Made by a program: the position numbers and the translations under genes. A DNA stretch of 64,000 nt from Zobellia nedashkovskayae (GTDB taxonomy: Bacteria > Bacteroidota > Bacteroidia > Flavobacteriales > Flavobacteriaceae), in contig NZ_JADDXR010000002.1 in assembly GCF_015330125.1 (NCBI RefSeq), forward strand, positions 4,104,685 to 4,168,684. The letters run 5' to 3'. The notes below the pieces were generated by a model. It was not told the origin of the DNA, did not search any database, and worked only from the letters and a program-made list of their open reading frames with translations. Shown piece after piece: positions 38,801 to 45,763 of this stretch (positions within the stretch are counted from its first letter, which is position 1; each line of letters opens with the position of its first letter).

Positions 38801-40157
38801 CAGAGTTCATCATTTTTGAGGCCCCATTTAATGTAATTTTGTCCTTTGCAAACTGTTGATCTGCTTTTGGGAGACCAATTATTTCGTCTTTTTTTTGAGT
38901 AATCTGAAAAGCAATGAACTCTACTATAATTACCGCTCCATCTATAATAATTCCAAAATCAATGGCCCCAAGACTCATTAAATTAGCGTCTACTCCAAAA
39001 ATATACATGAGCGATAAAGCAAAAAGTAAACAAAGTGGAATTACAGAGGCTACCACTAGCCCGGAACGCAAGTTTCCCAATAATAGAACAACAACAAAAA
39101 TTACAATCAAACATCCTAAAATAAGATTCTCAGATACGGTAAAAGTAGTTTTCGCGATAAGTTCGCTACGGTCCAAAAATGCATTGATGTAGACCCCTTT
39201 TGGTAACGATTGTGAAATGGTAGCAACACGTTCATGAACGGCATCAATTACTTTTTTAGAGTTTGCATCTTTTAACATCATTACTTGTCCTAACACTTTT
39301 TCGCCCTCTCCGTTCCCAGTTATAGCTCCAAATCTGGTGGCGCTACCAAAACCAACATTCGCAACGTCTTTTATGTATATCGGCAGATTGCCATCATTCT
39401 TAATTACAATATCACCAATGTCCTTCAAAGAAGCCACCAAACCCTCCCCTCGAATAAAGTAGGCCTGATTAACTTTCTCGATATAACCGCCACCGGAAAT
39501 ACTATTATTCATTTCAACTGCCTTGAAGACATCTTGGGCGGTGATGTTCATTGCATTTAGTTTTTCAGTATTTATGGCTACCTCATATTGTTTTAAAAAT
39601 CCACCCCAAGTATTAACTTCAACAACACCGGGAATTCCTGACAGTTGGCGCCTAACCACCCAATCTTGAATAGTACGGAGGTCTTCTGCGTTGTATTCAC
39701 CTTTGTATTCCGGTTTAACATCAAGAATGTACTGGTAGATTTCTCCCAACCCCGTTGTAATTGGCCCCATTTCCGGCACTCCAAAACCTTCTGGGATTTT
39801 CTCTGTGGCCGATTTAATTTTTTCGGCAATAAGCTGGCGAGGTAGATATGTGCCCATCTCGTCATCAAAAACAATGGTTACCACGGATAACCCAAATTTT
39901 GATATAGACCTGATTTCTTGCACACCAGGTAAATTTGCCATTTCTAACTCCACAGGATAGGTGATAAACTGCTCAATATCCTGTGTAGACAGATTTCTTG
40001 ATGTAGTAATGACCTGAACCTGATTGTTTGTTACATCGGGTACGGCACCAATAGGTATTTGTGTTAATGAATACAACCCAAACCCTACAATAAAGGCTGT
40101 AAACAATAGAACAATTAACTTGTTCTTTATGCTGAAATTAATAATATATGATAGCAT
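35823..40157 (-). CDS. CusA/CzcA heavy-metal RND pump fused to a TolC-like outer-membrane factor
   Basis: From ATG 40157 the chain is 1444 residues. Residues 1 to about 1035 are a complete HME-type RND proton antiporter that exports divalent or monovalent metals, with the TM4 charged motif GAIDFGIIIDGAVIIVEF and periplasmic porter domains. A second hydrophobic signal-like segment follows near 1045-1066 (LTGLTLLLLLFTINSNAQ). Then comes about 380 residues of TolC/CzcC-like outer-membrane factor (VNLETLISMAIENNAGLN, ALAYVDLLKV, ISLNYFQG, LGLRIPILFGGQASKIKAA). The normal families are separate genes, so this is a fusion. An in-frame ATG at 40199 is less likely. Confidence 0.93.
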   Translation of the reverse strand: MLSYIINFSIKNKLIVLLFTAFIVGFGLYSLTQIPIGAVPDVTNNQVQVITTSRNLSTQDIEQFITYPVELEMANLPGVQEIRSISKFGLSVVTIVFDDEMGTYLPRQLIAEKIKSATEKIPEGFGVPEMGPITTGLGEIYQYILDVKPEYKGEYNAEDLRTIQDWVVRRQLSGIPGVVEVNTWGGFLKQYEVAINTEKLNAMNITAQDVFKAVEMNNSISGGGYIEKVNQAYFIRGEGLVASLKDIGDIVIKNDGNLPIYIKDVANVGFGSATRFGAITGNGEGEKVLGQVMMLKDANSKKVIDAVHERVATISQSLPKGVYINAFLDRSELIAKTTFTVSENLILGCLIVIFVVVLLLGNLRSGLVVASVIPLCLLFALSLMYIFGVDANLMSLGAIDFGIIIDGAVIIVEFIAFQITQKKDEIIGLPKADQQFAKDKITLNGASKMMNSAIFGQLIILIVFIPILSLSGVEGKMFKPMALTFSFALIGAMLLCFTYVPVAASLFLKPSKASDKNISIRFMNWLNSKYEPIIHWALYSKRMVLGIAGLLLAVSVYLYASMGGEFVPTLDEGDFVIQPVLKTGTSLSNTVEITTQIENILIDNFPEVKQVVTRIGAAEVPTDPMSMEESDVIIVLEPKSEWTSASSKDELADLFKEALSIIPGMEVEFTQPIEMRFNELITGVRADIAIKIFGDDLDILAKKGNEIGALIKNVDGAADISVEKIAGLPEMNVKFNRAKIARYGLNIQEVNDIVSMGFAGRSAGNVFEGERRFDLVVRLDEKLRQDMDNLKNFYIDVPRGGKVPLSELADITYKKGAAKISRDDTRRRIVVGINVRNRDLQSVVNDVQQLINDNITLPVGYSITYGGQFENLQSAKARLMVAVPISLVLIFVLLYFAFKSVKEALMIYSAIPLAAVGGVFLLWIRGLPFSISAGVGFIALFGIAVLNGIVLIEHFKELKKTNQFNDINELIKHGAKDRLRAVLLTAMAAAFGFLPMAISTNAGAEVQRPLATVVIGGLITATLLTLVVLPVLYSYFDSPNKVRTLAKGNKLTGLTLLLLLFTINSNAQKSPVNLETLISMAIENNAGLNANRLEVDQSSALVNSAFSFDKTHVYYEFDENNLASNNEPLRVYGIQQDFRFPTVYFSEKKLNKANLALAGSSYEIREKGLKRKVTSAYFAYQIAREKQRVLETLDSLYFSFSNMAARRFELGETNYLEKITATSKQKQISLKYLEAQQNVALAYVDLLKVVQSKDTLQIANEPVLKVSFNAVNSHENPELDYYQNRISVLKFQHGFEKQRLLPDISLNYFQGTNSGLNSDLYGYQLGLRIPILFGGQASKIKAAGFAKEIAAKEYNEYEIQLNAKYVSLKAQMDQLMNSLDYYEQEGTALSDEILKTANGSFKNGEVDFYQYIQSLESAYEVKLDYLDKLEQYNQIVIAINYLTL

Positions 40158-40191
40158 TTTTGCATAAATAATAAACGTTAAACGTCCCAAA

Positions 40192-40207
40192 TTCACCAAG
40201 TGGTGAA
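40192..40207. repeat. Short inverted repeat ahead of the RND pump gene
   Basis: TTCACCA and TGGTGAA, separated by AG, lie between the stop of the small His-rich gene and the pump start. It could form a six-base hairpin in the mRNA or be an operator half-site pair; nothing more can be said. Confidence 0.4.
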
Positions 40208-40235
40208 CGGGTTCAAAAAAATGAATACGATTATT

Positions 40236-40658
40236 TTATGAATGCCGAGGTGGCTGAAGAATACCTTCTGAATGAAGTGATGAAGAAGGTGCTTGATAAA
40301 AGAAATTGTGTGACCTGTACTCAGAAATTTCTATAGACTTAATATCCTCTTTTTGAGAATTTAAAACAAAAGCCGTAATGGAACAAATATGGGATTTATG
40401 TTGAAATGGTAACTGTTCGTGATTCTCTTTTTCTTCTTGATGCTCTTTATCGTGAGCAGCTTTTAACTCTCCATAATGTTTGGAAATAAATACAAAAACA
40501 TTATCTCCATACTGTTCGCTATGAAATTGTGCATGCTCTATAAATTCATCTATTTGAGAAACATCATAGAGACTTATTCCAAAGCTGTGCAATAGAATAA
40601 CAAATGATAGAGATATGGATACTATTTTACTCACAAGTATAAAGATAATGATTAACAC
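40236..40658 (-). CDS. Small His-rich exported protein heading the metal efflux operon
   Basis: A 140-residue protein with an N-terminal signal or anchor (IIIFILVSKIVSISLSFVILLHSFG) and a charged His-rich middle (KHYGELKAAHDKEHQEEKE, then NHEQLPFQHKSHIC) suited to binding a metal. The tail is Ser-rich and ends ILQPPRHS. It is the first gene of the operon with the RND pump and adaptor. Similar unnamed genes precede CzcA-type pumps in other flavobacteria as far as I recall. It may be a periplasmic metal chaperone or sensor; that is inference. Confidence 0.65.
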   Translation of the reverse strand: MLIIIFILVSKIVSISLSFVILLHSFGISLYDVSQIDEFIEHAQFHSEQYGDNVFVFISKHYGELKAAHDKEHQEEKENHEQLPFQHKSHICSITAFVLNSQKEDIKSIEISEYRSHNFFYQAPSSSLHSEGILQPPRHS

Positions 40659-41292
40659 TTTTACTTAGTTCTATGAAAATCAATAGTTTGTTAATATAGA
40701 ATCTGTCTAATTTATTTTTGTGGATACCTGCTAACAAACAACTATTTATGATAATTACAAAATATGAATAAGGTTTAATAATTAAAAATTCACTAACAAA
40801 AGAAGACCTTAGTATGCTAATGCCTAAATGGATTGTTTTATTATAGAAAAAAAACATATGAATTTAAAGCTCTTCAAGATTGTTTGTCTTTATTATGTCT
40901 TAAATGAGCATTGGTGCATGACTACTTCACCGACAATATAGTACCACATTTGTCATATTAACTGCAATAAAGTCAGCTTTAAACTTATATAAAGTGGTTT
41001 TTTATCAAAAAACTGAAAATTATTATAGTACGGAATCATTTTTGCTTATAGCAAGAATATAATCTTTAAACATTTGGTTTATAAGGACTTTCCCTAAGGG
41101 TACAGAGAATATTAGTCAATAATTATCGCTGTTAGCATGGGATTGGAAATTAATTTTTAAAAATTAATACTCCTAAATTCGGGTCATTTTAATACTATTT
41201 TGTAATTTAAGATTAAGTTTGCAATTATTTAGCGCATCATAGTGGTGTTAAAGTATTATTAATGTATATGTGATACTTGCTATTATTTTTTT
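40659..41292. other. Long gene-free region between the metal efflux operon and the light-type cluster
   Basis: About 630 AT-rich bases carry no supported gene; an open frame on the minus strand over its left end lacks coding character. It holds the upstream region of the metal operon and a perfect 20-base palindrome at 41149-41168 (ATTAATTTTT followed by its complement). No tRNA or convincing small RNA structure was seen. Confidence 0.5.
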
Positions 41293-41320
41293 GTTTAATT
41301 ACTTTTATAAAAGATCAAAC
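41293..41320. promoter_or_regulatory. GTTTA-N18-(C/T)AAAC element upstream of the 41332 gene (site 2 of 5)
   Basis: GTTTA at 41293-41297 and CAAAC at 41316-41320 are separated by exactly 18 bases. The right arm has one change from TAAAC. A TAnnTTTA-like box (TATATTTA, 41325-41332) follows four bases later and overlaps the first candidate ATG, hinting that translation may start further downstream. Confidence 0.55.
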
Positions 41321-41331
41321 GTAATATATTT

Positions 41332-41559
41332 ATGGACATTTTAGAAGAAGCATCAAATTTTGAAACTGCCAAAATGAGTCATATGAGTACCAGTGATAGG
41401 GTAACGGCTTCGCGTGAAGCAAAAAGACTCATTTTAGAAATCAACGAAATTTACAAAAAGACGCAAGATTCAAATTTAATGGATGTCATGAAGCGGTTAA
41501 CCGCTAAGAAAAAGAGAATTGATATTCGGTTAAAAGGAAGACCTGACTCAGGACTTTAG
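41332..41559 (+). CDS. Small basic helical protein of unknown function
   Basis: Up to 75 residues, highly charged and predicted helical (REAKRLILEINEIYKK, then VMKRLTAKKKRIDIRLKGRP). It could bind nucleic acid, but no motif proves it. The ATG at 41332 overlaps a possible promoter box; in-frame ATGs at 41374 and 41383 would give 61 or 58 residues and a leader more like those of the other genes with the shared element. The DUF2237 gene begins 2 bases after its stop, so the pair is one operon. Confidence 0.65.
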   Translation: MDILEEASNFETAKMSHMSTSDRVTASREAKRLILEINEIYKKTQDSNLMDVMKRLTAKKKRIDIRLKGRPDSGL

Positions 41560-41561
41560 CA

Positions 41562-41936
41562 ATGCCGGAAAGTAACAAATTAAATGTTCTTGGAACTGCT
41601 TTAGAAGCTTGTTGTACAAATCCCGCTACTGGATATTTTAGAGATGGGTTTTGTACAACTATTCAAGAAGATTCCGGAACGCACATTTTATGTGCCATTG
41701 TTACTGAGGATTTTTTAAATTTTACAAAAGGGCGTGGAAATAATCTTTCTACGCCCTTACCTCATTGGAATTTTCCTGGCCTTAAACCTGGCTCCAAATG
41801 GTGTCTATGTATTTTTAGGTGGTTAGAAGCTGAACGGGCTGGTAAAGCTCCGTTTGTAGTTCTTGAAGCAACTCACCAAAAAGCTCTGGAATATACTACC
41901 TTAAAAATGCTTCGGAAATATGAAGCTCTAGTATAA
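41562..41936 (+). CDS. DUF2237 family protein
   Basis: This 124-residue protein has the DUF2237 pattern: NVLGTALEACCTNPATGYFRDGFCTT, then DSGTHILCAIVTEDFLNFTKGRGNNLSTPLPHWNFPGLKPGSKWCLC and a tail with KAPFVVLEATHQKAL. The conserved Cys pairs and acidic residues suggest a metal or redox role, but the function is unknown. DUF2237 genes are often near photolyase and stress genes in other bacteria, which matches this place. It is cotranscribed with the small gene before it. Confidence 0.9.
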   Translation: MPESNKLNVLGTALEACCTNPATGYFRDGFCTTIQEDSGTHILCAIVTEDFLNFTKGRGNNLSTPLPHWNFPGLKPGSKWCLCIFRWLEAERAGKAPFVVLEATHQKALEYTTLKMLRKYEALV

Positions 41937-41951
41937 TTACACTAAACATTG

Positions 41952-43214
41952 CTACTTTTTTGAAGAAATGGAATTAGAGACTATTTCTAGAATAGAGAGC
42001 GCGGCTCTTTCTCCGGAAATCATAGCTGCATTTAACGAACCATTTAACTGCGTATCTCCAGCTAAAAATATATTTGTTGTTAATCGTGTTTCAGATGGCA
42101 ACATGTCATATTGTAAATTGACTAATTTAGGAAGTGCCATTGGTATACTGTACTGTTTTATAAACCTGCACAAATCAATTCCACAATGTTCTTTCAACTC
42201 CCTTTTCACCCGCTCAATAAAATCTTCTCCTGTCAAATTTTGATTATCCACTACTGTTACCGATAGTAGTTCTTTATCACCTGTTGTCTTGGTATCCAAA
42301 TTTGTGTGGTAAAAAATATTATTGATTAGCGTTCCTGCTTCAGGAATAAGACCAATGAGTGATTTTTTAATAACTTTATTTTCTGTTTCAAAATATAAGG
42401 TATCACATGATTTCCACTCAGTTGATTGATTTTTTAAATTAGAAATCAAACTACTCGCATCCGTGGCTACTATAGTATAATGACTTTCTAATTTTGTGCT
42501 ATCCTCTAATATTATTTCCGCATCTTTTACGGATGTTACTTTTGTATTGAATTTGAAGGTGGTGTTTTTTAGATTTTTCGACAGTTGTTTTGGAATTGCT
42601 TCAATTCCAGATTTTGGCAAAGCAGCATATCCTTCTCCAAACATTTTGTACACGAACTCAAACATTCTACTGGATGTCTCTAACTTATTTTCAAGAAAAA
42701 TACCACTAAAGAACGGTGAGAAGAAATCTTCGATCATTTCAGAAGAAAAACCTAATTGTTTCAAATAAGAGAAACTAGATTGCTCTTTATCAGAAAAAAT
42801 ATCTGACAACGTTTTTGTCTTTAATTTACTATTCAGTTTAAGTATTTTGATTTTATCAGAAAGAGTTCCTATTCCGGCTAATAAAGTGGGAAATAATAAT
42901 GACAAATCTCTTAGCGGGTCGCCTATAGCCATTTGTTCGCCATTTTTAAAAATAGCGGCGCCTGGCAAGAACTTTTGTAAATCTAAAGACTCAAAATCAA
43001 GATATTTTTGAGCAGCAGGATATGCCGTAAGTAACACTTGAAAACCATAATCTAATTGATACCCATCTATAATATCTGTTTTCACCCTTCCGCCAACACG
43101 ATCTGTAGCTTCAATAACGATAGGAAAAAAGCCGTTTTGCTCCAGAACGGTAGCTGCGATTAAACCACTTACTCCCGCACCTATGATGTGAATTTTAAAG
43201 TCCTGCTTTTCCAT
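41952..43214 (-). CDS. FAD-dependent amine oxidase / phytoene desaturase-like enzyme
   Basis: A 420-residue flavoprotein with the dinucleotide-binding start KIHIIGAGVSGLIAATVLEQNGFFPIVIEATDRVGGRVKTD (residues about 6-46), including the second GG-R-V motif of this superfamily. The C-terminal FAD contact is IFLAGDTQLNGSLNAAMISGERAAL. Homologues include carotenoid desaturases, protoporphyrinogen oxidases and uncharacterised oxidases; the substrate is not decided. It diverges from the tetrahydropterin synthase gene, and the inverted repeat at 43273-43310 lies exactly midway between the two starts. Confidence 0.88.
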   Translation of the reverse strand: MEKQDFKIHIIGAGVSGLIAATVLEQNGFFPIVIEATDRVGGRVKTDIIDGYQLDYGFQVLLTAYPAAQKYLDFESLDLQKFLPGAAIFKNGEQMAIGDPLRDLSLLFPTLLAGIGTLSDKIKILKLNSKLKTKTLSDIFSDKEQSSFSYLKQLGFSSEMIEDFFSPFFSGIFLENKLETSSRMFEFVYKMFGEGYAALPKSGIEAIPKQLSKNLKNTTFKFNTKVTSVKDAEIILEDSTKLESHYTIVATDASSLISNLKNQSTEWKSCDTLYFETENKVIKKSLIGLIPEAGTLINNIFYHTNLDTKTTGDKELLSVTVVDNQNLTGEDFIERVKRELKEHCGIDLCRFIKQYSIPMALPKLVNLQYDMLPSETRLTTNIFLAGDTQLNGSLNAAMISGERAALSILEIVSNSISSKK

Positions 43215-43272
43215 AATTAAATCATTTACTAAAATAGAACAATCTTCTATTGGACTAATTTAATAGTTTCTA

Positions 43273-43310
43273 TTTTTGTTTAACAATTAACTTGTAAAAA
43301 TAAACAAAAA
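43273..43310. promoter_or_regulatory. GTTTA-N18-TAAAC inverted repeat between divergent genes (site 3 of 5)
   Basis: TTTTTGTTTA (43273-43282) and TAAACAAAAA (43301-43310) are perfect 10-base inverted repeats 18 bases apart, the most symmetric copy. The core arms are 62-64 bases from each of the two divergent start codons. TATTTTTG (43271-43278) matches TAnnTTTG on the plus strand, and TACTTTTA (43312-43319) is a near match 6 bases past the right arm. Confidence 0.7.
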
Positions 43311-43366
43311 ATACTTTTATCTTTATCTCAAAGGTAAAATACAAATAGTGGATACTTATACTATAT

Positions 43367-43780
43367 ATGAATAAAACAGCCATTACACGTTGTGAACATT
43401 TTAATGCAGCTCATAGATTGCATAACACAAACTGGAGCGATGAAAAAAACCTCGAGATTTTTGGTAAGTGTAACAATTCCAACTATCACGGACACAATTA
43501 TGACCTAGAGGTTAAGGTTATTGGTTTTTGCGACCCCAATACGGGTTATGTCATTGATACAAAAATTCTTTCTGCCCTTATTAAAAATAAAGTATTGGAC
43601 AGATTTGACCATAAAAACCTAAACTTAGATACTAAGGAATTTGAAAGTTTAAATCCTACCGCGGAAAATATAGCAATGGTAATTTATGACATTCTTAAGG
43701 CGGAGTTAGATGAAGGTCTAGAATTACTAATAAAGTTATATGAAACGCCAAGAAACTTTGTGGAATACCCTTATTCGTAA
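43367..43780 (+). CDS. 6-pyruvoyl-tetrahydropterin / 6-carboxy-tetrahydropterin synthase (PTPS/QueD family)
   Basis: A 137-residue T-fold enzyme acting on dihydroneopterin triphosphate, the product of FolE. Zinc ligands are His in FNAAHRLHN near residue 16-20 and two His in NYHGHNYDLEV near 41-43; the catalytic Cys is in GKCNNSNYHGH. The PTPS/QueD subfamilies are hard to separate by eye; the substrate is shared but the products differ. Location opposite an FAD enzyme under the same inverted repeat as folE and the photolyase operon suggests a pterin made in the light response rather than housekeeping queuosine. Confidence 0.88.
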   Translation: MNKTAITRCEHFNAAHRLHNTNWSDEKNLEIFGKCNNSNYHGHNYDLEVKVIGFCDPNTGYVIDTKILSALIKNKVLDRFDHKNLNLDTKEFESLNPTAENIAMVIYDILKAELDEGLELLIKLYETPRNFVEYPYS

Positions 43781-43837
43781 ATTATCTTAATTGAAAATAA
43801 GTTGAAAGAGATTTGAACCACAAGTGCTATTATAAAA

Positions 43838-44644
43838 TTACAGCAACTTTCTAATACTAATAAAGACAATAATCATTAGGGAGTACCACAGGAAAAACGG
43901 TACAATATATTCTTTAAACCCTGTTACCAAAAGTAAACTTATGGTTAGAAGCTGAAAACCAAGCCCAAAAGTTGACAAAGCTGTCATTAGTAAACTGGGT
44001 AGTCGTTTACCACTTGAAGCATTTGAATCTAGGGTGTAAATAATTTTATCAAAAACGCCATAAAGCGCTTTATAAAATCCAAAGAGAATATTTACATTCT
44101 TTTGCTTCTCTCCCTTTAAAGCGGTTGGAGAATCATATTCAAAAACTCTACTTGTTGTATCACCATTTACACTATTTCTTAAAATAACATAATAGTAATT
44201 ATATAAAGTACCTTGTAATTGAATCCCTAAGAATGCAAAAAAGCTATGTAATAAATTAGCTTCTGTTGTATACCAAAGTGCTGCAAAAATAAATACGTTT
44301 AAAACTATATCTGCAACAGAATCAAGATAACGACCTGTATATGACGGTGTTTTTTTTACTCTTGCCAATTCCCCATCGGCAGCATCCAATATTGATTTGA
44401 GTATCAAAAAAAAAGCTGCGGCCCAGTAATAACCAAATAGAATACAAACAACAGCTATTAAACCGGAAATTATAAACCATATCGTTACATCAATTGGCGT
44501 ATATGAAGTTTCCTTAAGCGAATTAGCTAGAAGTCTTGCTATAGGCCTTCCGTAATCAGAAAGGTCTATGAATTTATGCTCTTTTGGTAACTTGGACATG
44601 CTACTTTCTAATTCTGAAATTTTGAGTCTAGCACCAAAAATCAA
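43838..44644 (-). CDS. CDP-alcohol phosphatidyltransferase family membrane protein
   Basis: A 268-residue integral membrane enzyme. The CDP-alcohol signature is complete: D-G-ELAR-x8-G-x3-D-x3-D in DAADGELARVKKTPSYTGRYLDSVAD, near residues 88-113, so it should transfer a phospho-alcohol from a CDP-linked donor. Several hydrophobic helices surround it. The acceptor alcohol is unknown. It diverges from glutathione peroxidase with a GTTTA-N18-TAAAC element in the shared 164-base region. Confidence 0.88.
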   Translation of the reverse strand: MIFGARLKISELESSMSKLPKEHKFIDLSDYGRPIARLLANSLKETSYTPIDVTIWFIISGLIAVVCILFGYYWAAAFFLILKSILDAADGELARVKKTPSYTGRYLDSVADIVLNVFIFAALWYTTEANLLHSFFAFLGIQLQGTLYNYYYVILRNSVNGDTTSRVFEYDSPTALKGEKQKNVNILFGFYKALYGVFDKIIYTLDSNASSGKRLPSLLMTALSTFGLGFQLLTISLLLVTGFKEYIVPFFLWYSLMIIVFISIRKLL

Positions 44645-44716
44645 TCAGAATATAAATTTATTTAAGTAATTCGTAAATGTACAATAGCCTCATGGATAAA
44701 GCCTAGCTTTAGTAGT

Positions 44717-44774
44717 TAATTTTGTTTATCATTTTACATCATTATTTAAACGAAATTGTAACTTTGTTTATCAT
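44717..44774. promoter_or_regulatory. GTTTA-N18-TAAAC element plus tandem promoter-like repeat (site 4 of 5)
   Basis: GTTTA (44724-44728) and TAAAC (44747-44751) are 18 bases apart. In addition TAATTTTGTTTATCAT (44717-44732) is repeated 42 bases downstream as TAACTTTGTTTATCAT (44759-44774), one base different. Both copies contain a TAnnTTTG -7 match. The second lies 42 bases before the glutathione peroxidase ATG and is a good promoter candidate. Confidence 0.65.
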
Positions 44775-44808
44775 CTAGTCAGATATTTCCATTTATTAAA
44801 ATTTAGTT

Positions 44809-45333
44809 ATGAAAACAACTGATAAAGCAAAACTATCACCAAGTACTTCCTCTGATACAAAAAAGCAGTCTGTCTATGATTTAGCTATCAATACTTTAGA
44901 TGGTAAACCTATATCTCTTTTAGATTATAAGGGGAAGAAAATACTTTTTGTAAATGTTGCTTCTGAATGTGGGTTTACAAAACAATATAAAGAGTTACAA
45001 ACTTTAAGTGATACTTACAATGAGAATCTTGTTGTTATTGGCTCTCCTTGCAACCAATTTGGTCAACAAGAACCTGGTGATGCTTCGCAGATTCAAGAGT
45101 TTTGCGAATTGAATTTTGGTGTCAAATTTTTACTCACCGAAAAGATTAATGTAAAAGGAAACAAACAACACCCATTGTATAAGTGGCTTACCTCCAAAGA
45201 ATTAAACGGCAAAAAAAGTTCTAGTGTAAAATGGAATTTTCAAAAATATCTGATAGATGATAAAGGGAATTTAATTGATTATTATTTTTCAATCACTAAA
45301 CCTATGAGTTCTAAAATCACCAAACATTTATAA
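44809..45333 (+). CDS. Glutathione peroxidase family thiol peroxidase
   Basis: A 174-residue peroxidase of the Cys type. The peroxidatic Cys replaces selenocysteine in NVASECGFTKQYKELQ near residue 53. The family motifs GSPCNQFGQQEPG (with the resolving Cys typical of thioredoxin-dependent forms) and VKWNFQKYLID follow. No signal peptide is present, so it is cytosolic, reducing hydroperoxides probably with thioredoxin. It shares a TAATG junction (stop and start overlap by one base) with the next gene and lies under a copy of the shared inverted repeat. Confidence 0.93.
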   Translation: MKTTDKAKLSPSTSSDTKKQSVYDLAINTLDGKPISLLDYKGKKILFVNVASECGFTKQYKELQTLSDTYNENLVVIGSPCNQFGQQEPGDASQIQEFCELNFGVKFLLTEKINVKGNKQHPLYKWLTSKELNGKKSSSVKWNFQKYLIDDKGNLIDYYFSITKPMSSKITKHL

Positions 45334-45746
45334 TGTCAATAGCTATCATTAGACTTCTATTAGATTTTGGACTAGTTGTTTTAATTTGGATAATTCAGCG
45401 TATTGTCTACCCGAGCTTTCTTCATTATAAAACTCAAAATCTAATTATTTGGCATAACGTGTACACTTCTCGTTTTAGCACCATAGTCATACCATTAATG
45501 CTTGGCCAACTTGCTATTTCCATCTATCAAGTTATTGTAGTGACTAATTTATATACCATCATAAGCCTTGTATGTATAGTTCTTATATGGGCATCCACTT
45601 TCTCGCAATTTGTACCTATACATTCTCAAATTTCAAAAGGAATAATTAATGAAAAACTATTGATTTCGCTAGTTAAAAAAAATTGGATTCGAACTATATT
45701 ATGGACACTACTATTTCTATTTAGCTTTACTTATTGTGTTATTTAG
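45333..45746 (+). CDS. Four-helix membrane protein of unknown function
   Basis: This 137-residue protein has about four hydrophobic helices (IIRLLLDFGLVVLIWIIQRIVYP; FSTIVIPLMLGQLAISIYQVIVV; LYTIISLVCIVLIWASTFSQFVPIH; RTILWTLLFLFSFTYCVI). A QFVPIHSQI stretch lies between the last two. Not assigned to a family. Its ATG overlaps the glutathione peroxidase stop by one base, so it is translationally coupled and likely works with it or in the same stress condition. Confidence 0.75.
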   Translation: MSIAIIRLLLDFGLVVLIWIIQRIVYPSFLHYKTQNLIIWHNVYTSRFSTIVIPLMLGQLAISIYQVIVVTNLYTIISLVCIVLIWASTFSQFVPIHSQISKGIINEKLLISLVKKNWIRTILWTLLFLFSFTYCVI

Positions 45747-45763
45747 ATTTTATAGAATAACTC

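Noticed and set aside
40627..40857. A 76-residue open frame on the minus strand upstream of the His-rich gene
   Set aside because: It overlaps the real gene in another frame, is rich in Ile, Leu, Lys and Tyr as expected of AT-rich noncoding DNA, and matches nothing I know.
41149..41168. The 20-base AT palindrome as a regulatory operator
   Set aside because: It consists only of A and T in a very AT-rich region and is not repeated at another promoter, so chance is likely.
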